Assembly (NCBI GenBank): GCA_030527795.1
Contig: JAUNAB010000005.1
Location: 1-64,000, forward strand
Origin: Pasteurellaceae bacterium
Lineage (GTDB): Bacteria; Pseudomonadota; Gammaproteobacteria; Enterobacterales; Pasteurellaceae
Reading direction: 5' to 3'
Length of the DNA: 64,000 nucleotides
The translations under genes were made by a program, and so were the position numbers. A model generated the notes under the pieces. It did not search any database, had not been told where the DNA came from, and saw only the letters and a list, made by a program, of their open reading frames with translations. Below, in pieces: positions 40,896 to 52,815 of this stretch (the stretch's first letter is position 1; each line of letters opens with the position of its first letter).

Positions 40896-41483
40896 ATGTC
40901 AGATCAAGAACAAAAAATCGCTAACGAGAATTCTGAAAATATTGAGAATAATCAAGAAGTTGAACAAAATGAGGTAACAACTGAAACACCAGAAAGCGAT
41001 GCGCTTGAAGAAGCAATTGCGCGCGTGCAAGAATTGCAGCAAGAATTAGAAGAATGTGCAAAAAAAGAGCAAGACATTACGTTGCGTGCACGTGCCGAAA
41101 TAGATAATATGCGCCGCCGTGCCGAACAAGATGTAGAAAAAGCACATAAATTTGCGTTAGAAAAATTTGCAAAAGACATTTTAAATACCATTGATAATTT
41201 AGAACGTGCATTAAATATTGCTACAAATCACGATGATGAAAGTGTGAAAGCCTTATTTGACGGTGTGGAATTAACTCTAAGAGAATTATTATCCACCGTT
41301 GCACGCTTTGGTGTTGAGCCTGTTGGTGTTGTTGGCGAGAATTTTGATGCAAACTTGCACCAAGCTATTTCAATGCAACCTGCGGAAGGTTTTAGCCCGA
41401 ATCAAATTACGCAAGTATTACAAAAAGGCTATTTATTAAACGGACGCGTGATCCGCCCTGCGATGGTTATGGTTGCTGCTTAA
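40896..41483 (+). CDS. grpE: Nucleotide exchange factor GrpE
   Basis: GrpE releases ADP from DnaK in the Hsp70 chaperone cycle. The 195-residue product has an acidic, low-complexity start, a long helix (about 35-85, with [19 protein letters not shown]), and the beta domain with [20 protein letters not shown] and [17 protein letters not shown] chose ATG 40896, which follows ATGGAGAACATT, rather than 40884. Convergent with purA. Confidence 0.95.
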   Translation: MSDQEQKIANENSENIENNQEVEQNEVTTETPESDALEEAIARVQELQQELEECAKKEQDITLRARAEIDNMRRRAEQDVEKAHKFALEKFAKDILNTIDNLERALNIATNHDDESVKALFDGVELTLRELLSTVARFGVEPVGVVGENFDANLHQAISMQPAEGFSPNQITQVLQKGYLLNGRVIRPAMVMVAA

Positions 41484-41501
41484 TAAAAAACAATGCAAAA
41501 A

Positions 41502-41533
41502 AGACCGCGGTTTTAGCCTAAACCGCGGTCTTT
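41502..41533. repeat. Tight inverted ACCGCGGT pair between convergent grpE and purA
   Basis: GACCGCGGTTTTAG and CTAAACCGCGGTC with cores at 41505 and 41523, followed by TTTTTTAT. The arms are in the opposite order to the other pairs (GGTTTT facing inward), giving a short loop. A typical strong terminator. Confidence 0.8.
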
Positions 41534-41545
41534 TTTATCGCTATT

Positions 41546-42886
<1,341 letters not shown>

Positions 42887-42920
42887 TTACCCTTTTCCGT
42901 CTGTAATCTCAATGTAAAAA

Positions 42921-42956
42921 TAAATAAACCCCGACTTAATCTCGGGGTTTATTTAG
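42921..42956 (-). terminator. Rho-independent terminator of hflKC
   Basis: AAACCCCGA and TCGGGGTTT pair, flanked by TAAAT and ATTTA, 7 bp beyond the hflC stop. Confidence 0.8.
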
Positions 42957-42962
42957 TTAGTC

Positions 42963-43853
42963 TTATTTTGGCGATTGCATAAAACGGAAAAAATCACTAT
43001 CAGGTTTTAAAACCATCATATTATTTGCACCTTGGAAGCTCTTTTCATAAGCCTGCAAACTGCGAACAAAATCAAAAAACTCAGGTTGTTGTGCAAAAGC
43101 GTCACTATATAATTTCGCCGCTGTCGCTTCCCCTGTACCACGTAAATCTTGTGCGGTCTTATTTGCATTCGCTAAAATTAAGGTTACTTTACGATCAACA
43201 TCCGCCTGAATAAATGCAGCTTTTTCTTTCCCTTGTGAACGGTGTTCACGTGCTACGGCATCGCGTTCAGCACGCATACGCTGATAAATTGACTGTGAAA
43301 CTTCATTGGGTAAATTAATTTGCTTAATCCGCACATCAATCACTTCAATGCCCAGTTCAGAAGTACTGTCTTGCCCTGTATTCAAGGCATTTTTCGCACC
43401 AACCATTAATTCACCACGCGCTCCCGAAACAATATCTTTAATCGTACGCGAACCAATTTCTGAACGTAAGCGGTCATTTAATTTACGGCGTAATAAATTT
43501 GCCGCTTGATTATAATCGCCGCCTCCCGTTGCCGTAAAGAAACGCCCAAAATCACTGATTTTCCATTTGACATAAGAGTCAACCAATAAATCTTTTTTCT
43601 CAACGGTCACAAAACGATCTGCCTGCCCATCGCCATCAAGAGTTTGCGTGCGTGCATCAAGCAACTTGATATTGTCAATAAAAGGCAATTTAAAATGTAG
43701 CCCTGGGGTATAAACCACCACTTTATTATCTGCACCACGTTGCACTTTGCCAAAGCGTAGCATAATACCGCGCGAACCTTCTCCGACCACAACCATACTT
43801 GAGAAAGCCAATAACGCGACAATCACTATCGCAGGTAATAAAAATTTACGCAT
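42963..43853 (-). CDS. hflC: Membrane protease modulator HflC
   Basis: HflC forms with HflK a large periplasm-facing cage around the FtsH protease. The 296-residue product has one N-terminal membrane helix (LLPAIVIVALLAFSSMVVV), an SPFH/band-7 domain and a long C-terminal helix rich in Ala, Arg and Glu. Its ATG overlaps the hflK stop by one base, so the two are translationally coupled. Confidence 0.95.
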   Translation of the reverse strand: MRKFLLPAIVIVALLAFSSMVVVGEGSRGIMLRFGKVQRGADNKVVVYTPGLHFKLPFIDNIKLLDARTQTLDGDGQADRFVTVEKKDLLVDSYVKWKISDFGRFFTATGGGDYNQAANLLRRKLNDRLRSEIGSRTIKDIVSGARGELMVGAKNALNTGQDSTSELGIEVIDVRIKQINLPNEVSQSIYQRMRAERDAVAREHRSQGKEKAAFIQADVDRKVTLILANANKTAQDLRGTGEATAAKLYSDAFAQQPEFFDFVRSLQAYEKSFQGANNMMVLKPDSDFFRFMQSPK

Positions 43854-45091
43854 TAATTAAATCTCCCTTTACGATCTTCGATTTGATAACTCGTTGTACT
43901 AGCAGGTGCTTGGGTAGCATTGGTGCCATTTTGCATATTCACCGAACCATTCACTGATGTAGCCTGTGGCGTAGCCGAATGAAAATCAGCCGAATTTTTG
44001 TCCGCGGTATTTGGCATATTATTGGCATTCGCCGATAACACCTTATCTAATGGTAACACCGTCAGATTATTCCCACTATCTAGCATCACTTTTGGTGTTT
44101 TCGCCATAATTTTTTCCATCGCTTGAATATACAAACGTTGACGTGTTAATTCAGGTGCCGCATTAAATTCGGGCAATAAACGTTTATAACGTTCCACTTC
44201 GCCTTGAGCATCTAACACCACTTGCTCTTTATATGCCGTGGCTTGTTCCACAATCCGTTGAGCTTCACCACGTGCGATCGGTTCTTGCTCACGGGCATAC
44301 GCATCGGCTTCACGAATATAACGTTGCTCATCTTCTTGTGCTTTAATCGCATCATCAAACGCATCTTTCACTTCTTCAGGCGGTCGTGCAGATTGGAAAT
44401 TGACATCAATCACTTCCAATCCCATATCATAAGGCTTAATGATCTCATTTAACGCTTTCCACGTTTGCTCACGCACCACCGCTCGCCCTGTGGTTAAAAT
44501 CTCATCCATTGACATATGCCCAATGGTGTAACGTAATGCACTATCTGTGGCTTGCGTTAAGCTATCATCGGGTTTTGTCACGCTAAAGAGATATTTCACG
44601 GGATCAGCAACGCGATATTGCACCGTCAATTCTACTTTGACCATATTTTCATCTTGCGTCAGCATTGAACCTTGAGTTCGCAATTCTTGGACTTTTTCAA
44701 CGTTAACCGTTCTTACCTCATCAATAAACGTCGGTTTCCAATTTAAGCCTGGTTGCACAATTGAATGCAACTGACCAAAACGTGTAACCACGCCTCGCTC
44801 CGCTTCTTTAATCGTATAAAAGCCACTGCCTGCCCAGACTAACCCTGCAATAATAACGGCAATTGGTAATGCTTTAGCCAAAGGCAAAGATGGAGTGGAT
44901 GAACCATTGTTTCCACTATGATTGTTAGATCCGCCCAGTTTTTTTAATAAATTATTAAATATGTCTTCAATATCAGGCGGCTGTTGGCTGTCGTTTGGCG
45001 ACTCAGGTTGTTTATTCGGTTCATTTGATTGCTCAGGCTGTTTGCTTTGCCCAGGCTTGCCCCAAGGATCTTGGGATGGGTGGTTGGACAT
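43853..45091 (-). CDS. hflK: Membrane protease modulator HflK
   Basis: This is the larger partner of HflC in the FtsH complex. The 412-residue product has a cytosolic, Pro/Gln/Asn/Ser-rich start (about 1-70, with PWGKPGQSKQPEQS), one membrane helix (LPIAVIIAGLVWAGSGFY), then a band-7 domain (VVTRFGQLHSIVQPGLNWK). I chose ATG 45091, giving MSNHPSQDPWGKP, over TTG 45133. A Ser/Thr/Asn/Gln-rich tail ends the protein. CCGCGG copy at 44002. Confidence 0.94.
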   Translation of the reverse strand: MSNHPSQDPWGKPGQSKQPEQSNEPNKQPESPNDSQQPPDIEDIFNNLLKKLGGSNNHSGNNGSSTPSLPLAKALPIAVIIAGLVWAGSGFYTIKEAERGVVTRFGQLHSIVQPGLNWKPTFIDEVRTVNVEKVQELRTQGSMLTQDENMVKVELTVQYRVADPVKYLFSVTKPDDSLTQATDSALRYTIGHMSMDEILTTGRAVVREQTWKALNEIIKPYDMGLEVIDVNFQSARPPEEVKDAFDDAIKAQEDEQRYIREADAYAREQEPIARGEAQRIVEQATAYKEQVVLDAQGEVERYKRLLPEFNAAPELTRQRLYIQAMEKIMAKTPKVMLDSGNNLTVLPLDKVLSANANNMPNTADKNSADFHSATPQATSVNGSVNMQNGTNATQAPASTTSYQIEDRKGRFN

Positions 45092-45186
45092 AAATTTCTC
45101 CGTATCAATAAAATTGCTTGTGCATTTCGCCATAAGGGGTAAGTCTAGCTAAAATCAAAAATCTTGTCTATATACCTTTTCATCAT

Positions 45187-45230
45187 AAAACCACGGTCAA
45201 AATTTGGCTCAATTTTGATCCGCGGTTTTA
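45187..45230. repeat. Uptake-like pair with decayed left arm between hflK and smpB
   Basis: The left arm is AAAACCACGGTCAAAATTTG (CCACGG, one G to A change) and the right arm TTTTGATCCGCGGTTTTA (core 45220). It lies 15 bp beyond the smpB stop, so it probably terminates smpB. Confidence 0.65.
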
Positions 45231-45244
45231 TAGAATAAAGACGA

Positions 45245-45727
45245 TTAGCCACGATGTGCATTTTTCATAATGCGATCTTTGGCGACTTTCCATTCACGCT
45301 CTTTAATATCTTCACGCTTATCGTGCTGTTTTTTCCCCTTGGCTAAACCAATTTTTAATTTTGCCCAAGGTCCTTTCCAATATAAAGAAAGTGCGACAAT
45401 GGTATAACCATCACGTTGCGATTTACCAAATAAGCTTGCTAATTCCCGTTCATTAAGCAGTAATTTACGTGTTCTGGTGGGATCGCAGACGATATGCGTT
45501 GATGCCACATTGAGTGGCTGAATAGATGCACCAAACACATAGGCTTCGCCTTTATCAAAAATAATATAACTATCGCTGATATTCGCTTTACCTGCACGCA
45601 TTGACTTCACTTCCCAACCTTGCAAAGTAAGTCCCGCTTCAATTTCATCTTCAATAAAATATTCGTGACGTGCACGCTTATTTAACGCAATCGTATTTGA
45701 ACCGACTTTCACTTTTTTCTTCGTCAT
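45245..45727 (-). CDS. smpB: tmRNA-binding protein SmpB
   Basis: SmpB brings tmRNA to stalled ribosomes in trans-translation. The 160-residue product shows [38 protein letters not shown], the [12 protein letters not shown] stretch and the basic C-terminal tail [17 protein letters not shown]. Length matches the family. I did not see the tmRNA gene ssrA in the window. Confidence 0.96.
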   Translation of the reverse strand: MTKKKVKVGSNTIALNKRARHEYFIEDEIEAGLTLQGWEVKSMRAGKANISDSYIIFDKGEAYVFGASIQPLNVASTHIVCDPTRTRKLLLNERELASLFGKSQRDGYTIVALSLYWKGPWAKLKIGLAKGKKQHDKREDIKEREWKVAKDRIMKNAHRG

Positions 45728-45877
45728 TTAGGTTCCTTTCTCTACACCAAATTTGGCGTGATTCTACCCAATCCTAAAAGAAAGTACAAACTAAAACCCA
45801 CATCCAATCCATAAACGCGTTAATTTGAGCCATTTGTCTTTCCCTATTACCATCAAATTAAATACTTTTTCACTTTT

Positions 45878-45893
45878 TTGAATTTTTATGCAA
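45878..45893. promoter_or_regulatory. ArgR-box candidate upstream of artP
   Basis: TTGAAT-TTTT-ATGCAA matches the ArgR half-operator TGAAT-N4-ATTCA at nine of ten positions and is palindromic. It lies 87 bp upstream of artP. Arginine repression of art genes by ArgR is established in E. coli. A second tandem box is not clear. Confidence 0.45.
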
Positions 45894-45979
45894 ATTTTAC
45901 TTGCATCATAAAATCAGATTGCGTAATATCCTTATCAACAAGAAGTAAACGGAGATCGAATTAACTATCGAATTTTATT

Positions 45980-46714
45980 ATGGCAATAAGTGTTAAAAAT
46001 CTGAATTTTTTTTATGGTTCAACCCAAGCATTATTTGATATCAATTTAACCGCTCAAGATGGCGATGTGCTTGTTTTGCTTGGTCCTAGTGGCGCAGGAA
46101 AAAGCAGTTTAATTCGGACATTGAATTTGCTTGAAGCCCCGCAATCAGGGCAATTAAGTATCGCGAATAATCAATTTGATTTATCAAAAAATAGCGATCC
46201 CAAAGCCATTCGCCAATTACGTCAACAGGTCGGTATGGTATTCCAACAATACAATTTGTGGCCGCATTTAACCGTAATGCAAAATTTGATTGAAGCACCA
46301 ATGAAGATTTTAGGCTTAGATCAAGCGACAGCCAAAGCACAGGCATTAGAACTGCTCGCACGTTTACGTTTAGATCAACAAGCTGACCGTTACCCACTGC
46401 ATTTGTCAGGCGGGCAACAACAACGTGTTGCCATTGCACGTGCATTAATGATGAAACCAGAAGTTTTGTTATTTGATGAACCTACCGCAGCACTCGATCC
46501 TGAAATTACAGCACAAATTGTATCCATCATTCAGGAATTGCAAGAAACGGGCATCACACAAGTGATTGTTACGCACGAAGTTGGCGTTGCTCGCAAGGTT
46601 GCCACGAAAGTGGTGTATATGGAACAAGGGCATATTGTGGAAGTTGGCGATGTAAATTGCTTTGAACAACCACAAACTGACGCATTTAAACATTATTTAT
46701 CTCACTCTGAATAA
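45980..46714 (+). CDS. artP: Arginine ABC transporter ATP-binding protein
   Basis: ArtP powers arginine uptake. The 244-residue ATPase has Walker [18 protein letters not shown]-loop [12 protein letters not shown], signature [16 protein letters not shown] and Walker [15 protein letters not shown]. It is first in artP-artI-artQ-artM, with gaps of 11, 3 and -1 bp, the E. coli arrangement. Confidence 0.94.
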   Translation: MAISVKNLNFFYGSTQALFDINLTAQDGDVLVLLGPSGAGKSSLIRTLNLLEAPQSGQLSIANNQFDLSKNSDPKAIRQLRQQVGMVFQQYNLWPHLTVMQNLIEAPMKILGLDQATAKAQALELLARLRLDQQADRYPLHLSGGQQQRVAIARALMMKPEVLLFDEPTAALDPEITAQIVSIIQELQETGITQVIVTHEVGVARKVATKVVYMEQGHIVEVGDVNCFEQPQTDAFKHYLSHSE

Positions 46715-46725
46715 GGACTCACATT

Positions 46726-47445
46726 ATGAAAAAATTACTTTTAGCTAGCTTACTTATGGGCTCAACTCTCGCAGCACAAGCACAAGATATTACGTTCGCA
46801 ATGGAACCAAGCTATCCGCCGTTTGAACTTACCACTGAAAAAGGGGAAATTGTTGGTTTTGACGTGGATATTGCCAATGCGATTTGTCAGCAAATCCAAG
46901 CGACTTGCCATTTTAAAAGCCAAGCCTTTGATGCGTTAATTCAAAGTGTGAAAACAAAACGGATTGATGCTGTAATTTCAGCAATGGATATTACTGAAGC
47001 CCGTGCCAAACAAGTGGCATTTAGCAATCCTTACTATGATAGCTCCGCGAGTTTCATTACCTTAAAAGACAAAAGTTTAGCGGATGCGAAGACCATTGGG
47101 GTGCAAAACGGTTCAACTTTCCAACAATACATTACTAGCGAAGCAAAACAATATAAAACGCTTTCTTATACCTCATTACAAGATGCGTTATTGGAATTAA
47201 AAAATGGGCGTATTGATGCGATCTTCGGTGATACTGCCGTGTTAGCGGATATGCTAAATAAAGAACTAAGCTTTGCTTTCAGTGGCGATAAAGTAACTGA
47301 CAAGAAATATTTTGGTAATGGTTTAGGTATCGCGGTCAATAAAAACAACCAAGCGTTAGTTGAACAGATTAATAAGGGATTAGCCGCGGTCAAAACCAGT
47401 GGTGAATATCAAAAAATTTACGATAAATGGATGACAAATAAATAA
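46726..47445 (+). CDS. artI: Arginine-binding periplasmic protein
   Basis: The 239-residue precursor has a signal peptide ([19 protein letters not shown]) and a type II amino-acid-binding fold: [37 protein letters not shown] and [12 protein letters not shown]. No lipobox cysteine is present, so it is a soluble periplasmic receptor. It lies between the ATPase and the two permeases. One CCGCGG copy near the end (47384). Confidence 0.92.
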   Translation: MKKLLLASLLMGSTLAAQAQDITFAMEPSYPPFELTTEKGEIVGFDVDIANAICQQIQATCHFKSQAFDALIQSVKTKRIDAVISAMDITEARAKQVAFSNPYYDSSASFITLKDKSLADAKTIGVQNGSTFQQYITSEAKQYKTLSYTSLQDALLELKNGRIDAIFGDTAVLADMLNKELSFAFSGDKVTDKKYFGNGLGIAVNKNNQALVEQINKGLAAVKTSGEYQKIYDKWMTNK

Positions 47446-47448
47446 TTT

Positions 47449-48120
47449 ATGTTTGTAGATTATCTTCCAATTATGGGTACCGCAACGCTAATGACCTTGG
47501 CGTTGGCGGTCACCTCATTACTCTGCGGATTAATCATCGCGATGTTGTTTGTGAGCTTAGAGAGTCATAAATCGCGTTATATCAGCCAACCTTCATCAGT
47601 CTTTATCGCTCTATTGCGCGGTTTACCTGAAATCATCGTGGTTTTGCTGATTTACTTCGGTTCAACGCAATTAGTTGAAATGATAACGGGCGAATTTATT
47701 GAATTTAGCCCCTTTGGGTGTGGTGTGGCAGCCTTATCTATCATCTTTGCCGCCTATGCTTCACAAACACTACGTGGTGCAATCCAAGCGATACCAGTTG
47801 GACAATGGGAAAGTGCCGCGGCACTAGGATTAAGTCGCCCTTATGCCTTTTTCCATATTATCTTGCCACAAGTTTGGCGACACGCTTTACCAGGGTTAAG
47901 CAACCAATGGCTAGTGTTGCTTAAAGATACCGCACTTGTTTCATTAATTGGCGTGGATGACTTGATGCGTCAAGCACAGTTGGCAAATACCAACACCCAT
48001 CAGCCATTTACTTGGTATGGTTTTGGTGCATTGTTGTATCTCGCTATTACGCTTATCAGCCAATATTTTATTCGCAAATTAGAGTTACGCATCACGCAAT
48101 TTGAACGGGGGAGTTGTTAA
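47449..48120 (+). CDS. artQ: Arginine ABC transporter permease ArtQ
   Basis: The 223-residue inner-membrane permease has about five helices and the EAA loop QWESAAALGLSRPYAFFHIILPQ that contacts ArtP (residue run shortened: the core is ESAAALGLSR). It begins 3 bp after the artI stop with no visible long leader and overlaps artM by one base. Confidence 0.92.
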   Translation: MFVDYLPIMGTATLMTLALAVTSLLCGLIIAMLFVSLESHKSRYISQPSSVFIALLRGLPEIIVVLLIYFGSTQLVEMITGEFIEFSPFGCGVAALSIIFAAYASQTLRGAIQAIPVGQWESAAALGLSRPYAFFHIILPQVWRHALPGLSNQWLVLLKDTALVSLIGVDDLMRQAQLANTNTHQPFTWYGFGALLYLAITLISQYFIRKLELRITQFERGSC

Positions 48121-48806
48121 TGTTTCAAGATTACGCTATGACTATTATGCAAGGCATTCCAACCAGTTTAGCCTTGACGTTAGTTGCATTACTACTCGCC
48201 TTTGCCTTAGCCGTATCAATGACTTTCATTTTGTCATCAAATAATGCTGTACTAAAATGTTTGGTTAATGGCTTTGTGACGCTCTTTACTGGCACACCAT
48301 TGTTAATTCAATTTTTCTTAATTTACAATGGCCCTGGGCAATTTCAATGGGTAGTGGACAGTCCATTTTGGGCGGTGTTATCTAATGCGTGGTTTTGTGC
48401 AATGCTCGCCCTTGCATTAAACAGTGCGGCTTATTCAACCCAGTTGTTCCAAGGTGCAGTTAAAGCGATTTCCAAAGGGCAATGGGAAAGTTGTGCCGCG
48501 CTCGGTTTAAGTCGCTGGCAAACCCTAAAAATTTTAATTCCTTATGCGTTGAAACGGGCGTTGCCTTCATATAGCAATGAAATTATTTTGGTATTCAAAG
48601 GCACTTCCCTTGCTTCAACCATTACCATTATGGATATTATGGGCTATGCGCGCCAATTATACGGCACAGAATATGATGCTATCACTATCTATGGCATTGC
48701 GGGGGCAATTTATCTGATTATCACAGGTATTGCGACCTTGTTACTACGCCGACTCGAACGGAAAGTGCTATCATTTGAACGCTTTGACAGTATAAAAACA
48801 GCATAG
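48120..48806 (+). CDS. artM: Arginine ABC transporter permease ArtM
   Basis: The 228-residue permease pairs with ArtQ. It shows FVTLFTGTPLLIQFFLIYNG, the EAA-like loop QWESCAALGLSRWQTLKI and FKGTSLASTITIMDIMGY, matching E. coli ArtM closely. I chose ATG 48120 (overlap TAATG with artQ) over TTG 48114. It is the last gene of the operon, ended by an inverted ACCGCGGT pair. Confidence 0.93.
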   Translation: MFQDYAMTIMQGIPTSLALTLVALLLAFALAVSMTFILSSNNAVLKCLVNGFVTLFTGTPLLIQFFLIYNGPGQFQWVVDSPFWAVLSNAWFCAMLALALNSAAYSTQLFQGAVKAISKGQWESCAALGLSRWQTLKILIPYALKRALPSYSNEIILVFKGTSLASTITIMDIMGYARQLYGTEYDAITIYGIAGAIYLIITGIATLLLRRLERKVLSFERFDSIKTA

Positions 48807-48818
48807 TCAATATTGTAA

Positions 48819-48863
48819 AAAACCGCGGTCAAAAAAACGATTAAATTTTTAACCGCGGTTTTC
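48819..48863. repeat. Inverted ACCGCGGT pair between convergent artM and hrpA
   Basis: Cores at 48823 and 48853, with arms AAAACCGCGGTCAAAAAA and AAATTTTTAACCGCGGTTTTC. A likely terminator for both genes, 13 bp past artM and 26 bp past hrpA. Confidence 0.8.
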
Positions 48864-48888
48864 TTTCTCCGTTAAAATGCCATCATCT

Positions 48889-51800
48889 TTAGCTCAAAGT
48901 TTGGATAAGATTGAGGATTCGTTTATCTGAAATTGGATAATTAGTACCGAGTTGTTGTGCAAATAAACTCACGCGTAGTTCTTCAATCATATAGCGAATT
49001 TCCAATATTTCGGCAAGAATAGGTTTTGACTTTGGCAGTTTATGTAATAACTGCTGATAGGCTTGGCTAACCTGTTCCACACGTAACATTGAAGCTCGAT
49101 CGCGGTTGCTGTCTTGCATTAACTTATCTATACGTTTATCAATCGCTTGTAAATAACGCATCAAATCAGGCAAACGCGGATAGCTGTGCTTTTCAACAAA
49201 ACCAGGGAAAATCAAATTGGTTAATTGCGATTTGATATCAGATAATGCAAATGCCATATTGAAATCCATTTTACCCTTTAAACGTTTGTTTATTTCAAAA
49301 CTCAAGGTCAAAATCTGTTCAACTTGTTTGGCAATTTCCACTACGGTATCGTTGAGATTCTCGCGGACGAAATCACGCAGTTTATTGAAATCACTTTCAT
49401 TCCACACCACGCCACCAAAATCCGCAATTAATTTGTCCACCGCACAGGCAATACAATCATCGATCAGTTGCAGTACATTGCCAAAAGGGGCAAAATAAAG
49501 ACCCAATTTTGATTTATTCGGCAATTTTTCGTGCAAATATTTAATCGGTGATGGCACATTGAGTAATAACAAGCGGCGTAAACCTTGTTGCATTGCGACA
49601 CGCTGTTCATATTCCGTTTCAAACAATTTGATCCCCACCGCATCTTGCTCATCAACAATCGCAGGAAAGGCTTTCACAGAAAAACCGCGGTTCTTTTGTT
49701 CATAGTATTGCGGTAATTGTTCAAAATTCCAAATATGAATACCGCTTTGCTCAATCCCATCATCAGCAACCGCAGCAATACTTTGCTGTACGCGATCTTT
49801 GAGTTGAAATTTGAGTTGATCTAAATCCATTGACTCTGCAATTTTTTTGCCTTTATCATCAATAACGCGAAACGTCATTTTCAAATGGTTCGATACTTGT
49901 TGCCAATTCCAACTGTCGTTTTCAACACTCACACCTGTCATTCTGCGAAATTCAGTCTGAAGAGCATCAAGTAACGGGTTTTGCATTGGAGTTACACGTG
50001 CTAAAAATGCTTCGGCATAATTAGGGGATGGCACAAAATTACGACGTAACGCTTTCGGCAAAGATTTAATCAACGCCACGATCAATTCGTGACGCAGACC
50101 AGGGATTTGCCATTCAAAACCTTGCATTTCAACTTGGTTTAGCAACGGTAAAGGAATATGCACGGTAACACCATCCGCATCGCTACCAGGTTCAAATTGA
50201 TAACTGAGTTTTAACTTCAAATTCCCCTGTTGCCAATAATTCGGGAAATCTAACTCACTGACTTTATTCGCATTATCATTAATTAAAAAGGATTTTTCAA
50301 AATTCAATAATTCAGGATCACGCTGACGGGCTTTTTTCCACCATTGATCAAAGTGGCGACTAGATACCACTTCGCTACCAATCCGTTGATCGTAAAATTC
50401 AAAAAGAGTCTGTTCATCCACTAAAATATCGCGGCGGCGAGATTTATGTTCAAGCTCTTCTACTTCACGAACAAGCCGTTGATTTTCTTTGAAAAATGGA
50501 TAATTCGTTACCCAATCCCCTTCAACTAAAGCACTACGAATAAAGAGTTCTCGGCTTAAAACTGGGTCTATATTGCCATAATTTACTGGACGATTTGCGA
50601 TAATCGGCACACCATATAACGTCACCTTTTCATTCGCCAACACCGCACCTTTTGATTTTGACCAACGTGGTTCTGCGTAAGATATTTTGACTAAACGTTT
50701 AGCAAGTGGCTCAATCCATTCAGGTTCAATCTCCGCCACCATTCGTCCCCACAATTTGCTCGTTTCCACCAACTCTGCTGCCATACAAAATTTAGGTTGT
50801 TTCTTAAATAACGCTGAATTAGGGAAAATAGAAAAATGAGCGTTACGCGCCCCCCAATAATTCGCCTTTTCATTATCTTTCAAGCCAATATGCGATAATA
50901 ATCCACTTAATAAAGCACAATGAATAGCTTGATATTGTGCAGGTGCTGAGTTGATTGGCAGCCCCATTTCTCGCACGGTTAAACGAATTTGGTGATAAAT
51001 ATCTTGCCATTCACGAACCCGCAGATAATTGAGAAAATCTTTTTGACATTGGCGGCGAAATTGATTTTTTGATAGCGTTTTTTGCTGTGCTTGAATCTCG
51101 TTCCATAAGTTCAAAAAAGCAAGAAAATCGGATTTTTTATCCCAAAATCTGCGGTGTTTTTGATCCGCGGTTTGTTGCTTGTCCGCTGGGCGTTCTCTGG
51201 GATCTTGAATAGATAACGCTGCTACAATAATCATCACTTCGTGTAAACAGGAAAATTGCACCGCACTCAATAGCATTTTAGCTAAACGGGGATCAACGGG
51301 TAATTGGGCTAATTGACGACCTGTTGGCGTCAGTTGACGCTGTTCGCCTTGCTTGGTTTTCACCCATTGAAATGCTTGTAATTCTTCTAATAATTTAATC
51401 CCGTCTTGAATATGGCGTTTATCAGGCGCATCTACAAAAGGAAACGCGGCAATATCATCTAAGCCGAGTGCGGTCATTTGCAAAATAACCGCGGCCAAAT
51501 TCGTGCGTAAAATTTCTGGATCGGTAAATAACGGGCGTGAATTAAAATCCTCTTCGGAATATAAACGAATGCAAATCCCTTCCGATACCCGTCCGCAACG
51601 CCCTTTACGTTGATTAGCGGAAGCTTGCGAAATAGGCTCAATGGGTAAACGTTGCACTTTGGTGCGATAACTATAACGTGAAATGCGTGCCGTACCAGGA
51701 TCGATCACATATTTAATCCCGGGCACAGTCAACGAAGTTTCTGCCACATTGGTTGCTAAAACAATTCGATTTAATCCACTTGGGTGAAAAATTTTATTTT

Positions 51801-52812
51801 GCTCTTGTGCTGACAAGCGTGCATACAACGGCAAAATTTCGGTATGATGTAATGCTTGCTTATGCAAAGCTTCGGCTACATCGCGAATTTCTCGTTCCCC
51901 ATTTAGGAAAATTAAAATGTCGCCACGCCCTTCCGCTTGCAATTCATCTACGGCATTTAAGATCCCTTGGAGTTGATCTTGCTCATCACTCTCAGTGATA
52001 GGACGATAACGAACTTCCACGGGGAACGTACGCCCCGAAACTTCAATAATCGGGGCATAATTAAAATGGTGTGAGAACCGTTCAACATCAATAGTTGCTG
52101 ACGTAATAATCACCTTTAAATCGGGGCGTTTTGGTAATAACTGCTTTAGATAGCCTAAAATAAAATCATTATTTAAACTGCGTTCGTGGGCTTCATCAAT
52201 AATCAAACAATCATATTGATTTAAAAAGCGATCTTGCTGAATTTCCGCCAGCAAAATCCCATCTGTCATTAATTTTATTTGCGTTTCGTCACTAATTTGA
52301 TCGTTGAAACGCACTTTATAACCGACTAATCCGCCCAATTCACAATGCAATTCTTCCGCGATACGCGTAGCAACAGAACGTGCAGCTAAACGCCGTGGTT
52401 GAGTGTGTCCAATCAGCCCTTTTTTGCCCAACCCTAATTCTAAGCACATTTTAGGCAATTGCGTTGTTTTACCAGACCCCGTTTCCCCAGCAATCACAAC
52501 CACTTGATGCTGAGCAATAATCTTCTCAATTTCTGCTCGGCGTTGGCTTACAGGCAAATTATCAGGGAACGTAATCTGTTCGGGAATCGCTTGACGTTGT
52601 TGTAAGCGTAGCTTGGCTTGATCAATTTGTTGAGTGATTTCGGCTGTCACACGCTCCTGCGTTTGAATATTCTTGATTTGCCCCAAGCCCCGAATACGTG
52701 CAAGCAAACGACGTTGATCCAAAATCATCATTGAATTAAGCTGTTGGAATAACGCTTGTTGAACAGGATTAAAGGGTTGTTTTGATTTAGATTTTGAGAT
52801 TACTTTTGACAT
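48889..52812 (-). CDS. hrpA: ATP-dependent RNA helicase HrpA
   Basis: HrpA is a DEAH-box RNA helicase of enteric and related bacteria, recently tied to rescue of stalled or collided ribosomes. The 1307-residue product has the P-loop VIAGETGSGKTTQLPKM near residue 95, DEAH motif LIIDEAHERSLN, SATID, the VI motif QRKGRCGRVSEG, helicase-associated and OB-fold domains, and the HrpA-specific DUF3418 C-terminal part of about 600 residues. Full length for the family. Start ATG 52812, 3 bp after the yeaL-like stop, so the pair is probably co-transcribed. Confidence 0.95.
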   Translation of the reverse strand: MSKVISKSKSKQPFNPVQQALFQQLNSMMILDQRRLLARIRGLGQIKNIQTQERVTAEITQQIDQAKLRLQQRQAIPEQITFPDNLPVSQRRAEIEKIIAQHQVVVIAGETGSGKTTQLPKMCLELGLGKKGLIGHTQPRRLAARSVATRIAEELHCELGGLVGYKVRFNDQISDETQIKLMTDGILLAEIQQDRFLNQYDCLIIDEAHERSLNNDFILGYLKQLLPKRPDLKVIITSATIDVERFSHHFNYAPIIEVSGRTFPVEVRYRPITESDEQDQLQGILNAVDELQAEGRGDILIFLNGEREIRDVAEALHKQALHHTEILPLYARLSAQEQNKIFHPSGLNRIVLATNVAETSLTVPGIKYVIDPGTARISRYSYRTKVQRLPIEPISQASANQRKGRCGRVSEGICIRLYSEEDFNSRPLFTDPEILRTNLAAVILQMTALGLDDIAAFPFVDAPDKRHIQDGIKLLEELQAFQWVKTKQGEQRQLTPTGRQLAQLPVDPRLAKMLLSAVQFSCLHEVMIIVAALSIQDPRERPADKQQTADQKHRRFWDKKSDFLAFLNLWNEIQAQQKTLSKNQFRRQCQKDFLNYLRVREWQDIYHQIRLTVREMGLPINSAPAQYQAIHCALLSGLLSHIGLKDNEKANYWGARNAHFSIFPNSALFKKQPKFCMAAELVETSKLWGRMVAEIEPEWIEPLAKRLVKISYAEPRWSKSKGAVLANEKVTLYGVPIIANRPVNYGNIDPVLSRELFIRSALVEGDWVTNYPFFKENQRLVREVEELEHKSRRRDILVDEQTLFEFYDQRIGSEVVSSRHFDQWWKKARQRDPELLNFEKSFLINDNANKVSELDFPNYWQQGNLKLKLSYQFEPGSDADGVTVHIPLPLLNQVEMQGFEWQIPGLRHELIVALIKSLPKALRRNFVPSPNYAEAFLARVTPMQNPLLDALQTEFRRMTGVSVENDSWNWQQVSNHLKMTFRVIDDKGKKIAESMDLDQLKFQLKDRVQQSIAAVADDGIEQSGIHIWNFEQLPQYYEQKNRGFSVKAFPAIVDEQDAVGIKLFETEYEQRVAMQQGLRRLLLLNVPSPIKYLHEKLPNKSKLGLYFAPFGNVLQLIDDCIACAVDKLIADFGGVVWNESDFNKLRDFVRENLNDTVVEIAKQVEQILTLSFEINKRLKGKMDFNMAFALSDIKSQLTNLIFPGFVEKHSYPRLPDLMRYLQAIDKRIDKLMQDSNRDRASMLRVEQVSQAYQQLLHKLPKSKPILAEILEIRYMIEELRVSLFAQQLGTNYPISDKRILNLIQTLS

Positions 52813-52815
52813 CAA

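Noticed and set aside
51467-51480. GAGTGCGGTCATTT in hrpA as proof that the organism uses the H. influenzae uptake signal
   Set aside because: It is a lone imperfect copy, compared with dozens of the CCGCGG form; it may be a relic or chance.
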